Positions 22,581 to 32,235 of a DNA stretch of 64,000 nucleotides are shown here, in pieces; the stretch's first letter is position 1; every line of letters begins with the position of its first letter. Position numbers and translations under genes: made by a program. The stretch lies in NCBI GenBank assembly GCA_944472155.2, contig OX235271.1, positions 43,636,633-43,700,632 on the forward strand. Reading direction: 5' to 3'. This stretch comes from Trichobilharzia szidati. Its lineage: Eukaryota > Platyhelminthes > Trematoda > Strigeidida > Schistosomatidae. The notes below the pieces were generated by a model that saw nothing but the letters and a program-made list of their open reading frames with translations, searched no databases and was not told where the DNA came from.

Positions 22581-22749
22581 AGAGTAAAATTCCATTGTAA
22601 ATAAAATTTATTTTGATAAAGTCTCATAGTGTTATACAGTAATATTTACTGAGCAATAAATTGTGCTCGAAACGTCATCAGTAAATATTACTGTATAACA
22701 CTGTGAGACTTTATCAAAATAAATTTTACCCACAATGGAATTATACTCT
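22581..22749. repeat. long foldback with hammerhead-like apex
   Basis: Two arms of about 70 nt (22581-22653 and 22678-22749) are near-perfect inverted complements. The unpaired apex reads GAGCAATAAATTGTGCTCGA followed by AACGTCATCAG. GAGC/GCTC could be stem II, CGAAAC the GAAA box, and ACGT with C the palindromic stem III and cleavage base; the CUGAUGA box is absent. Not part of any element I recognise. Confidence 0.7.
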
Positions 22750-22830
22750 ACCACAGTGCACAAGTTCTATTCTTATATCAACAGAGTAATTTAACCACAT
22801 TCTATGCATGTAATTATTTAGTTCTTCTAA

Positions 22831-22975
22831 ACCTAACAGTAACCCTAACGTGAAAATATCTTTAAACTAACTGTAATCTAACTCGAACTAACCCTAATAT
22901 GGCCTATATTAGTTTAACCTAACCCTAACTTGTCCTTGGCATAAACCGTAACTTAATCTTTCCCAAACCTAAGCT
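22831..22975 (+). repeat. degenerate telomere-like stretch
   Basis: Interspersed CCTAAC, AACCCTAAC, AACCCTAAT and AACCTAACCCTAACTTG units over about 145 bp. CCCTAA is the complement of the TTAGGG telomere repeat. The units are not in tandem register. Confidence 0.4.
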
Positions 22976-23247
22976 GAAACTGGCCAGATATCCCATTTAA
23001 TAGCATAACACTTCGATGAGCATATTTTATTGATGATGATAACATTTTTGCCGGGTTTCATTAACTTGCTCAGTGAGCGTTCCAGGGTTATTGGTGCAAT
23101 CGCACTCCATTGGTAGTTAGTGGTGCTTAAAGTTTAAGTTGGCCCTATTGAGATATTACTTACTCTCAACTATGTAAAAAAACAATTGCTTTACACTGAC
23201 ACTTCCATAGAAACATTAGAATCAAGTTTAATTCATGGGCCATTGAG

Positions 23248-23455
23248 TCGGGTCCCAGTGGCTGAATGGCATACGAGTTCATTGGTCTTGTAACCGGAAG
23301 GTCCTGGGTTCGAACCCTGTCAGTGGGTGCGCACTGCCAATGATTCCCAAACTAGGATGAAACAGCAGCTGTCCAGTACTCCCTGGTTTTCAATCGTTCT
23401 CTAACTGATGTCAATCCGTGATCAACTAGTAAAAGCAAAACTAATCCTTACAAAC
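23248..23455 (+). repeat. tRNA-like SINE with hammerhead relic
   Basis: Well-preserved head (GGGTCCCAGTGGCTGAATGG, B box GGGTTCGAACCC). Body has TTCCCAAACTAGGATGAAAC, AGCAGCTGTCCAGTACTCCC and the end GATGTCAATCCGTGATCAAC. Stem II is weakened and CUGAAGA is lost. Confidence 0.65.
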
Positions 23456-23459
23456 CAAC

Positions 23460-23880
23460 TATGGAAAATAGTAAGTATTCTGAATTTCCGTCGTATCGTG
23501 CATGACTGCAATTGTGAATAACTCTAATCATAAACTGGGTGTATTTTTCAGCTATTAACAGCAGAATGCAGCTTAGAAGTTAGTTAACTGACTCTTCCTT
23601 ACATTCTCAGGCACTTTTGCTCAACTTTTCATTCAACAACTTAACTGCATAGTTAAATCTTATAGGTACTTTGCTACATCGAATCATCATATATGACTAC
23701 CGTAACTTATATTTTGGTTTACATATTTTGTGGCGTCTACAGGGCAATTTGATGATGAACCAGATCATATTTCCTCTCAATTCTGCCTTATGACATATTT
23801 TTTAATGTACTTTATTCCTCTGCGTTCCTTATCGAAAAAAAAGCTTCAAGTACTGAATTTAATGCTTCAGTAACATAATA
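23460..23880. other. unassigned AT-rich DNA
   Basis: Nothing recognised. Confidence 0.35.
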
Positions 23881-23884
23881 TTTA

Positions 23885-24043
23885 TTATGAGATGGGGTTG
23901 CTAGCCTCACTGCTAGTCATCCCTCTTTACCAAGCTTACTGCTGGCTTAACAAGGTTTAGGAGTGGACCAGCTGGGGAACGAACACAGAACCACGTGGGT
24001 GGCTGGATAGTATTCCACCACTGAACTACCGATGCACTGTAAC
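23885..24043 (-). repeat. SINE with tRNA-like head joined to RTE leader
   Basis: On the minus strand: GCATCGGTAGTTCAGTGGTG, a B-box-like GTGTTCGTTCCCC, then GTGAGGCTAGCAACCCCATC, which is RTE 5' leader. Same layout as 45185-45420. Confidence 0.55.
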
Positions 24044-24109
24044 TGATCTACTTTTTATAATATCTCTAACAGATTCTGATACACTAAACCAACTGTTTTC
24101 TGATGTAAT

Positions 24110-24345
24110 ACAAATTATTATCGCCTTGGATTCCGAGTAGAACATAGTGCTTCAAGAACACAGCTCTACTATGTCCTCTTTTCTCCTCTCCTCTTCAGCT
24201 GAGCCCACGATTGCCCATAATCTCTCATCTCCTCCCCAAATGATCTCCTCCATATCACCCTCACACAGGCAACCCACACGTCACTTCCCTTTAGGATTCC
24301 ACTCAAGCTATAGACTGCATTGAGTGCGATGTCATTCTATAGCCT
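24110..24345 (-). pseudogene. RTE-clade 3' end, decayed
   Basis: On the minus strand a broken RTE C-terminus (ERRKEDIVELCS) runs into the tail TGAAGCACTATGTTCTACTC then GGAATCCAAGGCG. Confidence 0.5.
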
Positions 24346-24354
24346 CCTCGCCTA

Positions 24355-24480
24355 GTTTACTAGGTCAATAGTTTCCTAGCCGGTCCCAAGCCCGAGTAAA
24401 GACGGAGGGTTGGGAGTGAGGCTAGTTACCCTACCCCACAAAACCAAACAAACTCTAACAGAAACTTCAACGCAAAATAA
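24355..24480 (+). repeat. RTE 5' leader fragment
   Basis: GACGGAGGGTTGGGAGTGAG, GCTAGTTACCCTACCCC and GAAACTTCAACGC match the RTE leader at 18525-18640. It lies head to head with the preceding RTE tail. Confidence 0.5.
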
Positions 24481-24484
24481 AAAA

Positions 24485-25585
24485 TATTAAAGACACAATA
24501 AAAAAAATACTCCCTAATAAACTTAAAACGGAGTACACAGGGCATTTAACTTATTAATCACTCATTTCCTGTGGAATAAACTACTTCATCTAAAATATTT
24601 CATTTTCATTCAAATAAATTGGTGTTACCTCAGTTAAAATTATAAAATATATTACAAAATCAACTAATTTTCCAGTTCAGTAGATTCTGAGTAACCTTTG
24701 TCTTTGTTAACAATATAATAAACAAAACTCTTAAATTGTTTCTACAATTAAAACATACAACAGCAAAATGACAATAATAATAATATATAGTAATAATGTA
24801 GCATGCCTACAAAAATCGAAATGACCTCAACGTGAAGTAGCAAGATAGTAGAATTAAATGTACCAGTAAATGACACTATTATTTGCAATTCAGGTAAGTA
24901 ATTCTGTTATATATATATATATATATACTGTAGATCCGGAATAAGTAGCTTCCTAAGAGCCGTAAAATGCCAAGGATTTACATTTCTGCTTCACTGAATC
25001 ATTATATATAATAATATATATATCATACAGAGAAGTGTTTACTTTCAGGTCAAATTATTTTTTAGATAATAATTAAACTAAGCTAGAAATGTCTATATAA
25101 ATTAATCGAAAAAATTATTAACTAGTGGTGTCAGAATTAATTTTCATGAAATACTTCGCTAGAAAATACAGAAGTCAATGAGCTCATATAAGAGTGGGCA
25201 TTCAACCACTTAACTAATCTACATAATATGATGACATTTTCTCAATTTGATGGATTGTAGTAAGGGAGTTAATTTCACGATATATATTTACATTAACTGG
25301 AGAACACTAAAAACAGAAAAACATTGAGAAATTATTCCTTAGATCTCTCTAGCTGTGGAAAACCTCCATCTAATATGAGGCTGGATCTATACAAGTTAAA
25401 CCTGACGGTGACAAAAACATCATTCAAACAGTGAGTCTGAATTCACTAGCCTATACGATCCAACTTCAACTAATTCATTGCACAAAGTGATCATTATCTG
25501 AAGTGTGTGGCATTTAGCGTGTGCGAATACGGATCATGAATTGTGGTGTTAGATAAAAAAAATGGAAACCTCATACATTTATTCC
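24485..25585. other. unassigned AT-rich DNA with AT microsatellites
   Basis: (AT)n runs at about 24909-24928 and 25010-25025. No coding potential. Confidence 0.4.
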
Positions 25586-25626
25586 TCTTTATGAATTTGA
25601 ATAAAGCAAGAACAGGAGTGGTTTGT

Positions 25627-25677
25627 GCAGAATAAAATGGTACCATCATTTATTTCGTTGGCTTCTCATCAACTGCT
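25627..25677 (-). ncRNA. hammerhead-like motif, inverted PLE end (type A)
   Basis: On the minus strand: GCAG, TTGATGA, GAAGCCAAC, GAAA, then a long stem III (ATAAA.ATGG/CCATTTTAT around GTA), then C and TGC. Stem II is a single G-C pair at best. Confidence 0.35.
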
Positions 25678-25714
25678 TAGAGCTCAAAGCCATTATTAAG
25701 TTTATGTACAGAAA

Positions 25715-25820
25715 CAATTTTAACGATTTTAAGTTTGCTGAAGCAAGCTCCATCAATCGCCTGAAACCCGAGTTATGCCTTCAGGAAGAGGCGGTTATCA
25801 GTCTGTCTCTGCCCTGGTAA
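25715..25820 (+). pseudogene. PLE nuclease C-terminal remnant
   Basis: Reads FKFAEASSINRLKPELCLQ then EEAVISLSLPW and stop, the invariant PLE C-terminus. Confidence 0.75.
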
Positions 25821-25926
25821 CTGGATGTTTTCATCCTCTCTTTCATCTCATTGCGTAAAGCCGAAAGATCCCATTGTGTATTATTACTATTGTTTGGGAT
25901 AAAGTGATTGTTATTATTATTTTTAC

Positions 25927-26075
25927 GAGTTGATCACGGATTCTTATCAGTTAGACAACCATTGAAAACCAGTACGTACCCAATCTAGGATGAAACAGAT
26001 GTCCAGTACTCCCTGGTTTTCAACTCTTCTCTAACTGATAACAATCCGTGACCAACTCGTAAAGCAAATCTAAAC
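25927..26075 (+). repeat. SINE 3' halves in head-to-head inversion
   Basis: 25927-25973 is the reverse complement of the family end (CTGGTTTTCAA...AATCCGTGATCAACTCG); 25974-26075 continues in plus orientation with ATCTAGGATGAAACAGATGT then CCAGTACTCCC and the same end. The tRNA-like head is absent. Confidence 0.6.
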
Positions 26076-26181
26076 CTTAATAACCAACTGTTGAAGATTA
26101 TTATTATTTTTGTTTAAAAATTAACTCTGTGCAAGTATGCTAAAATTGTTTCTGTAGATAAACTTAATGTCTTCGGGCTGT

Positions 26182-26233
26182 AAGCAGATGATGAGAAGCC
26201 AACGAAATAAATGATGGTACAATTTTATTCAGC
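26182..26233 (+). ncRNA. hammerhead-like motif of PLE end (type A)
   Basis: GCAG, ATGATGA, GAAGCCAAC, GAAA, stem III as in the inverted partner, then C and AGC. One change more in the first box than its partner at 25627-25677. Confidence 0.3.
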
Positions 26234-26354
26234 AAAAACCGCTGTTCTTGCTTTATTCAGAAATGAAAACATTTTTTAAATATTTCCAAGGTATTGTAAA
26301 TTTTAATACAATTATGAATCAGCTTCTTATGTATTTTGAATTAGTTGTGTTCTC

Positions 26355-26412
26355 TGAGGTGGTTGATTTAATTGTGAAGCTTTCCTCATCCTTCTAGACA
26401 ATATCTTCGGCG
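26355..26412 (-). repeat. isolated PLE type B end
   Basis: On the minus strand: CCGAAGATATTGTCTAGAAG, GATGAGGAAAGCTTCAC, CACCTCAGAG. Same block as 8148-8202, decayed. Confidence 0.45.
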
Positions 26413-26560
26413 CAGGTGTTAGTGGAAAATGAACTTATTTGAATTCCATATGAATGATATAATTGTGTCTTATGCTATTCAGAATGTATTCCAGAAATTC
26501 TTATCACCATATTCCGAACTGAATTTAATGGACAGTCATTACTATACATACAAAAACAGG

Positions 26561-27360
26561 GTGCCGGATTAAGAAATATTCGCACTCTTACTTTTCTGAT
26601 AGAAAGCAGTACATTGTATATAATGGGAAGTCTTCCAATGCTTCACTCACTCTACCTGACGTTACTCAGAGTACTATTCTTTCTCCTTTTCTGTTTTCTT
26701 TCCTTTTATGTTACTTGTCCCATTCTGATCAAGACTATTTTGTTAAGTATGTCGATTATCTGACTGTTTCTATACCCGTTACTTCTCAGTCAGACTGTTC
26801 CAAAATGAAGACATTTTATCAGAAATTAGTCAGAGGTCCCTGTCAAATGATCCTAAGCTAAATCCCTCAAAATCCCAGGTTACTCGTTTCACTTTCAGAC
26901 ACAAGCGCGATTCACCATGATTCTAGTATAATAGATGGCGATGAATTTGGAACCAACTTAAATATTAAATACCTTGGACTGTGTATTTCATCTGATCTTT
27001 CCTGGTCTTCCCATATCATGTTAGTTTCTGGGAAGATATTTCGTTTAACGTTCTACGTAAGGAAGCTACGACAGTCTGGTATCACACAGTCTCTACTTTT
27101 ACAGTTTGTCAATTCATTTATTCTACATTTTAATCTCCATTACTCACCCAACCTTGATCTTTCCTGAACTAATCAAGGATTACTTTGTTACACTGTGAAG
27201 GGTAGTAGCACGAGAAGGGTGTCGCTAAACTAACTCGTAAACACTGTTATAGGTAAACACGGTGATTCATACAAGGAATTAGCGAATATTATCTTGTCGG
27301 ACTCAAAGCATCCTCTCTATACACAACCCCGCCCTTGCATTTCATCAAGTAGAAATAGAA
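26561..27360 (+). pseudogene. CR1/Jockey-type RT fragment, decayed
   Basis: The frames show KKYSHSYFSDRKQYIVYNGK, ILSPFLFSFLLCYLSHSDQ, then FVKYVDYLTVSIPV, where the catalytic YADD of the family is changed to YVDY. Shifted frames continue through the C-terminus (HPLYTQPRPCISSSRNRN). Opposite orientation to the better copy at 28100-29578. Confidence 0.75.
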
Positions 27361-27364
27361 ACAA

Positions 27365-28095
27365 TTATTATAATAATTTGCTTTGTTCCAGAAACAGCAA
27401 TAGTGGTACAGTGTGGAATTTTCAGCACATATCTACAATATTTGCATCTAATTTTATCCAACGTTTAAAAGGAGTATTTCGAAAAAAATAAATATAAAGA
27501 CAACAACAGAAAAACACAAAATAATTTTTTTTTAATGCGAAAAAATACCAAGAAGCAGAAAGGAAAATAAACAGCATTTAATAATAACTCAGTATTGGGT
27601 AGTGGAAGCTATGATATGTTTATGCGTGGTGATAGTAAAGCTATAGTCATACAAGAAGTTATGAAATGATATATAAGAATGTTTATCGCCAAGAATATCA
27701 GTTAATTTGGTTGAAACAACTCTAAACAATCATAAAATAACATTTCAGGGTATTTTATTGTCAGGTCTAATGCAGTGTTTGTAGTGGTAGTGTGAGTAAT
27801 CCTGCATAATACAAAATTTTAAGATGGTGATTATGGCGTTCACAACCAATGATTGTCAGTTAATATTGCCGAAAAAATTTTTTTAAAAACAAACACAAAA
27901 ACTAATAATTACATGACGGTTAATGACAGGACAATTTCGTAATACTCATAGTGCTAATATAGTCGGAACCAGTAGATACACAAAAGAAGGAATACAGTAA
28001 AGTACAAAAAAGTAAGCCAATGTTAATAATTTAGGTAGCTAAGTATGTTTAAGAAGGAGTTGACTATAGAATACAAAATAAAAGCCTAAAATTAT
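27365..28095. other. unassigned DNA and CR1 3' flank
   Basis: Starts with the ATTATAATAATTTGCTTTG block shared with 11.4 kb and 32.15 kb; the rest is AT-rich, and part is probably the 3' UTR of the minus-strand CR1 copy that ends at 28100. Confidence 0.35.
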
Positions 28096-28099
28096 GTTA

Positions 28100-29578
28100 T
28101 TAACAACAAAGCAAGTCATAGGTTTCGCGCTTAACATTGTCTCTGTCACTTAGAACACGGGCCAAGTATGGTATCGTTGAGTTCCTGTACTTGGTTGTAC
28201 GAGCATAGATTATTTTATACTGATTTCTGGTTCTACATGATGAGATACAAGGAGAGAGTTGGGAATAGAGGGGGTATTGCGGGTAGGAGAGTATGGTTTT
28301 AGACCATTTTTCGCATGTATTCAGATGCGTTTCAACTAATGTAGTGACGAGCTGACTGAGTTTTACACCACTGGTCCTACTAACTACCTTCAACATCCTT
28401 CCCAGGATGGTATAGTCCTTTTTCAGTAGACCAGGAAAGACTAACGGGGAGCAGTAAAGTAGAGTAGGTAAGATACAAGAGTTGACAAATTGTGAAAGTA
28501 GAGGTTGGGTGATTCCAGATTGTCTAAGCTTCTTAATGTAGTAGGTAAGACAGAACACTTTCTTAGAAATCGTTAGGATATGAGATGTTCAAGTAAGATC
28601 GGAAGATAGAACTAGACCAAGGTATTTTGCATTAGACTTAGTTTCAATTTTAGTCCCCTCAATGCACCAGGCTTCATAAGTACTTACTAGTGTTTGTAGA
28701 TCTCGTTTATGCCTAAAGGAGAAGTCAATAGTCTGGCATTTTGAGGGATTCAGTATGAGACCATTTAGTTTGGACCACTCACTGATGTCCGACAGGAAGC
28801 TATTTAATTTGAAACAATCTGACTGAGACTTAATGGGAAACGATACAGACAGGTCATCTGCGTATTTGACGAAGTTGATTTCGTCTGAAAGAGATAAATC
28901 ACGTAAGAAGAAGGAAAAGAGAAACGGAGAGAGAACAGCACCCTGAGGAACTCCAGCTTCAGTAAGCAAAGGAGAGGAAGATACACCATTATATGCCGTG
29001 TACTGCATCCTATTAGAGAAGTAAGAGTGCAGCCAGTTGATAGCCCAGGGCTCAGTTTGTGTAAGGTTAAGCTTGTTTAACAATAGGCCTCTAGGTACAG
29101 AGTCGAAAGCAGATGTATAATCAAGGAACGTACAACGGACATACTTGGCCCCTTTGTCTAAGGAGGATACAATGTTGTGATGAAACACAGCAGCAGCGTC
29201 TAAAGTACTTCTACTCTGTTTGCAAGCAAACTGCTTTGGTTCGTTTGAGAAACTTAGGGAGGGAACAAGTTTTAGTAACAATAATTTCTCCATTAGTTTC
29301 AAAAAAGGAGAGGTAATAGCGATAGGTCTAAACTTAACATTATTACCAGAACCTGACTTGGGTACAGGGATGATTTTAATATTTTTCCACAGAAAAGGTA
29401 CAACATTATTAGAAAAGGAAGTATAGAAAATGTTTGTAAGTGGGTTACTTAAAATATCAGCACATTTCCTTAGGACAATGTCAGGTATACCATCAGGGCC
29501 TAGACTCTGGGAAGGTTTAAGAGATTTTAAACATTTAAGAACACCAGAAGTCTTAAAACTATGAAAGTCACTGGTCAT
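28100..29578 (-). pseudogene. CR1/Jockey-type reverse transcriptase, one nonsense codon
   Basis: The minus-strand frame runs from 29578 to 28100 with one stop (28589-28591, TGA at SSDLT*TSHIL, where the 34.2-kb copy has Trp). RT blocks in order: SLGPDGIPDIVLRKCAD, VKFRPIAITSPFLKLMEK, SAFDSVPRGLLLNKL, GVPQGAVLSPFLFSFF, NFVKYADDLSVS (catalytic YADD), then the thumb and conserved C-terminus STIPYLARVLSD. The endonuclease half is missing: homology stops where a Gypsy LTR begins at 29594. The ORF is thus nearly open and the insertion probably not very old. The true start lies upstream. Confidence 0.88.
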
Positions 29579-29593
29579 GTTATTTATTACATT

Positions 29594-30327
29594 TGTGGTG
29601 AGAGCGGTCTACTAGCCAAGTGGTGGACAGTAATTGAGGTCAAAGGTCAAGGTGGACAGGCGGTTACAGTTAACATATAGATGAACTGACACAGCCACAA
29701 GAGATGCAAGGTTAACTTTGTGTGAGAAACAACCAATCAACGGACTGTATTTTCTACTAACATTGACCTACAATAATGTACATAAAAATCTATAAATACG
29801 TGTTGATTTTTCGTAATAACGATCTGTTGCCTGGCCCTTGTCTTCTGTTGTTACATTTGGTGTCGCTGCCTACCGACAAATGGAAAGCCTATGCCCTGCA
29901 GTTTTTGATGAAGACATATGGATCTTCGGGCAGGACTTTGAGGCTGATTCGCAGTTGAGTGGCGTTCAAGATCTGTCAGCGATAAGGCTGCTACTTGGGA
30001 CGCTGCTGGGAGGTCGGGAGAAAGCAGCATATGGAAGTGTGAGGCGAAATACCTACAAATGTGCGACAGGGTCAGGCAAACAGTTTCCAAAGTGGGAAGC
30101 ACCATATATGGTCACGTTGAGATGGGGTTACGCAGACGCAATCGCAATGGTAAACACCGTTAAACAAGTGGACATCTGCAAGCGCCGAGATTCCAGACAG
30201 CAAGACAACAGAGCAAAGCCCCAAGAACCGAGGAGACCGAGCCGACTTCAGTCCAAACTATTTGACGGGGGGACGAGTGTGGTGAGAGCGGTCTACTAGC
30301 CAAGTGGTGGACAGTAATTGAGGTCAA
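29594..30327 (+). mobile_element. internally deleted Ty3/Gypsy element
   Basis: 5' LTR 29594-29855, then primer-site sequence TGGTGTCGCTGCC, gag start (about 29838-30060: CPAVFDEDIWIFGQDFEA, LLLGTLLGGREKAAYGSV), then a direct jump into the integrase C-terminus (KQFPKWEAPYMVT at about 30080) and RLQSKLFDGGTSVVRA. A 3' LTR starts at 30278 but stops after 50 bp. Protease, RT, RNase H and most of integrase are gone. Relative of the intact element at 48924-53399. Confidence 0.85.
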
Positions 30328-30354
30328 TGTTTATGTATCAAATATTAGTCATGT

Positions 30355-30534
30355 TGTGGTGAGAGATGGTTGCTGGCCAAATTGGTTGACAGTAATTGAG
30401 GTCAAAGGTCAAGGTGGACAGGCGGTTACAGTTAACATATAGATGAACTGACACAGCCACAAGAGATGCAAGGTTAACTTTGTGTGAGAAACAACCAATC
30501 AACGGACTGTATTTTCCACTAACATTGACCTACA
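30355..30534 (+). mobile_element. truncated Gypsy LTR
   Basis: TGTGGTGAGAGATGGTTGCT start and 180 bp of the same LTR, ending at CATTGACCTACA. About 27 bp of unrelated sequence separates it from the preceding partial LTR, so three LTR starts lie in one orientation within 800 bp. Confidence 0.75.
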
Positions 30535-30540
30535 CATTGA

Positions 30541-30680
30541 AGCTAAAATGTACATTAGGAGGGCGGATAAAAGATCTATTCGAAAGATATATAAAAGACT
30601 TTATGCTCGGACGACTGAGTATAAAACTCTACCATACCTTATTCGGTACACATTTTATCTGATGAGAAAAGTGTTGGTCA
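30541..30680 (+). pseudogene. CR1/Jockey-type C-terminal fragment
   Basis: The frame reads IYKRLYARTTEYKTLPYLIR, corresponding to the C-terminus of the CR1-type proteins (YARTSKYKTSTIPYLARV). Confidence 0.6.
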
Positions 30681-30684
30681 TGAC

Positions 30685-31605
30685 ACTACTAACTTACTGT
30701 GAAACAGCAAGTAAACGGCCCTTATTATTCTTTCTATCACTAATATATTGTTGTCACTATCCACTTTTGTTATCCACTTCGACTTTTATTCTATATTCAC
30801 ATTCTTATTAAAAGAACATTATCCAAGTAAACTCCTGGTTAATCATGTCCCCGCGTACTAAATTAGATGCAGTATTGCATTACTATCTGGGATATCCACA
30901 CTGTATCGAAAGTATTGTCTGGAATAAAGCCATTATTATATTTGAATATCAATTCAATGGTCTTAGTATCGACTGCCGAATTCTGATTTACGGTTTGGCT
31001 ATGTTTGGCTTACGTTTCTTATCGTCAGTGTTCAGGGTGCAGACAGAAGTTTTTTACCAACTACAATAAGGGATAACACGTTCAAGGTTATTAATAATCC
31101 CATTCGCCCCAGATATTCTATCTGTCTTGATATATCCATGCACGGTAGACTGTTAGCTATGTTTAAAAATAATCGTTAGGCTTTTGATGCACTATACAAA
31201 TCACCACCTAAGTTGAAGTTTCGCAAATATGATCACGTGGAGGAGAAAATTCCAGGATCACACAGGACAAAAACTTTCGTAATCATTTTAATACAGTTGC
31301 ATACTTTTTAAGACACACTGGGATATTACTGACCAAATAGGTATAGTCTCTACACCCTTACTACTTACAAAAGAATGAGGTTAGGAACAAGTTGAAGTGA
31401 TGTACAAAAACAGAGATTACCATAGGCGAATTATCCTTAAATTAGAGAAAAAGCTTTAATGTCCCTAGAACTCAGGCTTTCATTCCAACTTCAGTTATCA
31501 CCGAATTACATTAAAGGGAATTTTAAAACACACCAGACTATTCACTGACACTTCTCGTGAAATAATTCTGTAATACATATTATGCTACTTACAAGTAGCT
31601 TATTA
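30685..31605. other. unassigned DNA
   Basis: A stretch near 31110-31260 is partly open (HGRLLAMFKNNR then stop then AFDALYKSPPKLKFRKYDH) and looks protein-like, but I do not recognise it. Confidence 0.3.
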
Positions 31606-31611
31606 CTTTCC

Positions 31612-31760
31612 ACTAAAAGTACAGTGGTAACGTCTATGACCTCAGTATTGGGTTCGAATCTCAGAAGGGACATGAATTTCTTCAAGATTGCAGACGAGTG
31701 CCAACAGGCGCGAAACCTAGGCCAAAGGCTTCCTGCTGATTTCCCCTAATCATCTTAAAA
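31612..31760 (+). repeat. tRNA-like SINE, third type, with hammerhead-like core
   Basis: Head with B box GGGTTCGAATCTC. From about 31692: CAGACGA (CUGACGA with one change), GTGCC/GGCGC stem II with AACA loop, GAAA, then the palindrome-like ACCTAGG. A decayed minus-strand copy is at 58441-58575. Confidence 0.5.
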
Positions 31761-32142
31761 GAAAGATTGGCTAATTCAGATAACTGACCAAGAAGTGAAT
31801 TGAAGTTGTGGTGGTCCTTAAGATTTTCTTTACTAAATGTGCTCTGTTGGTGGGATATGCCTGGACTACTATTTTACTTTCCTTGTAACCATGCCAAATA
31901 ACCTTCAGTGTGAAGGATTTTCAACTGCTCAAGTCGGCTAGTAGTATATAAGGTGTGGCTTATTTTGTTTCGTTTCCTACACCCATAAGTATGTTCTTCA
32001 GATCCAGGTCAATTATACTGGAACTTCATAAATACATGGAATGGTTCCAGTGATCTTCAGATTGGACGCTCGCCTATCATTTTCAAAGCCTTCCTCATGT
32101 AGCGGTAATTAACCCGATAAAATCGATAACCTGCAGGTTTAT

Positions 32143-32235
32143 AATAATAATAATTTGCTTTATTCCAAAACAGTACATGTGATACAGAATGGAATTCTCA
32201 GCATTTTTACTACAGTATTGCATCCAGCTAGTACA
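32143..32235 (+). repeat. AAT-rich repeat block shared with other element ends
   Basis: AATAATAATAATTTGCTTTA then TTCCAAAACAGTAC and ACAGAATGGAATTCTCAGCA. The same block is at 11.40 kb and, altered, at 27.37 kb; part (ACAGAATGGAATTTTCAGC) is at 5.33 kb. Its parent element is unclear. Confidence 0.45.

Larger units (their letters stand above)
25590..26260. mobile_element. PLE remnant bounded by inverted ends, with a nested SINE
   Basis: 25590-25710 and 26140-26260 are inverted copies of one PLE terminal block (GATGAGAAGCCAACGAAATA on the minus strand of the first and the plus strand of the second). Between them lie the last codons of a PLE nuclease and a partial SINE. Same architecture as the elements at 15.1-17.96 kb and 46.75-47.47 kb. 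Confidence 0.75.

Noticed and set aside
30845..31069. Plus-strand 74-codon frame starting with Met
   Set aside because: No recognisable domain; neighbouring sequence is broken transposon DNA.
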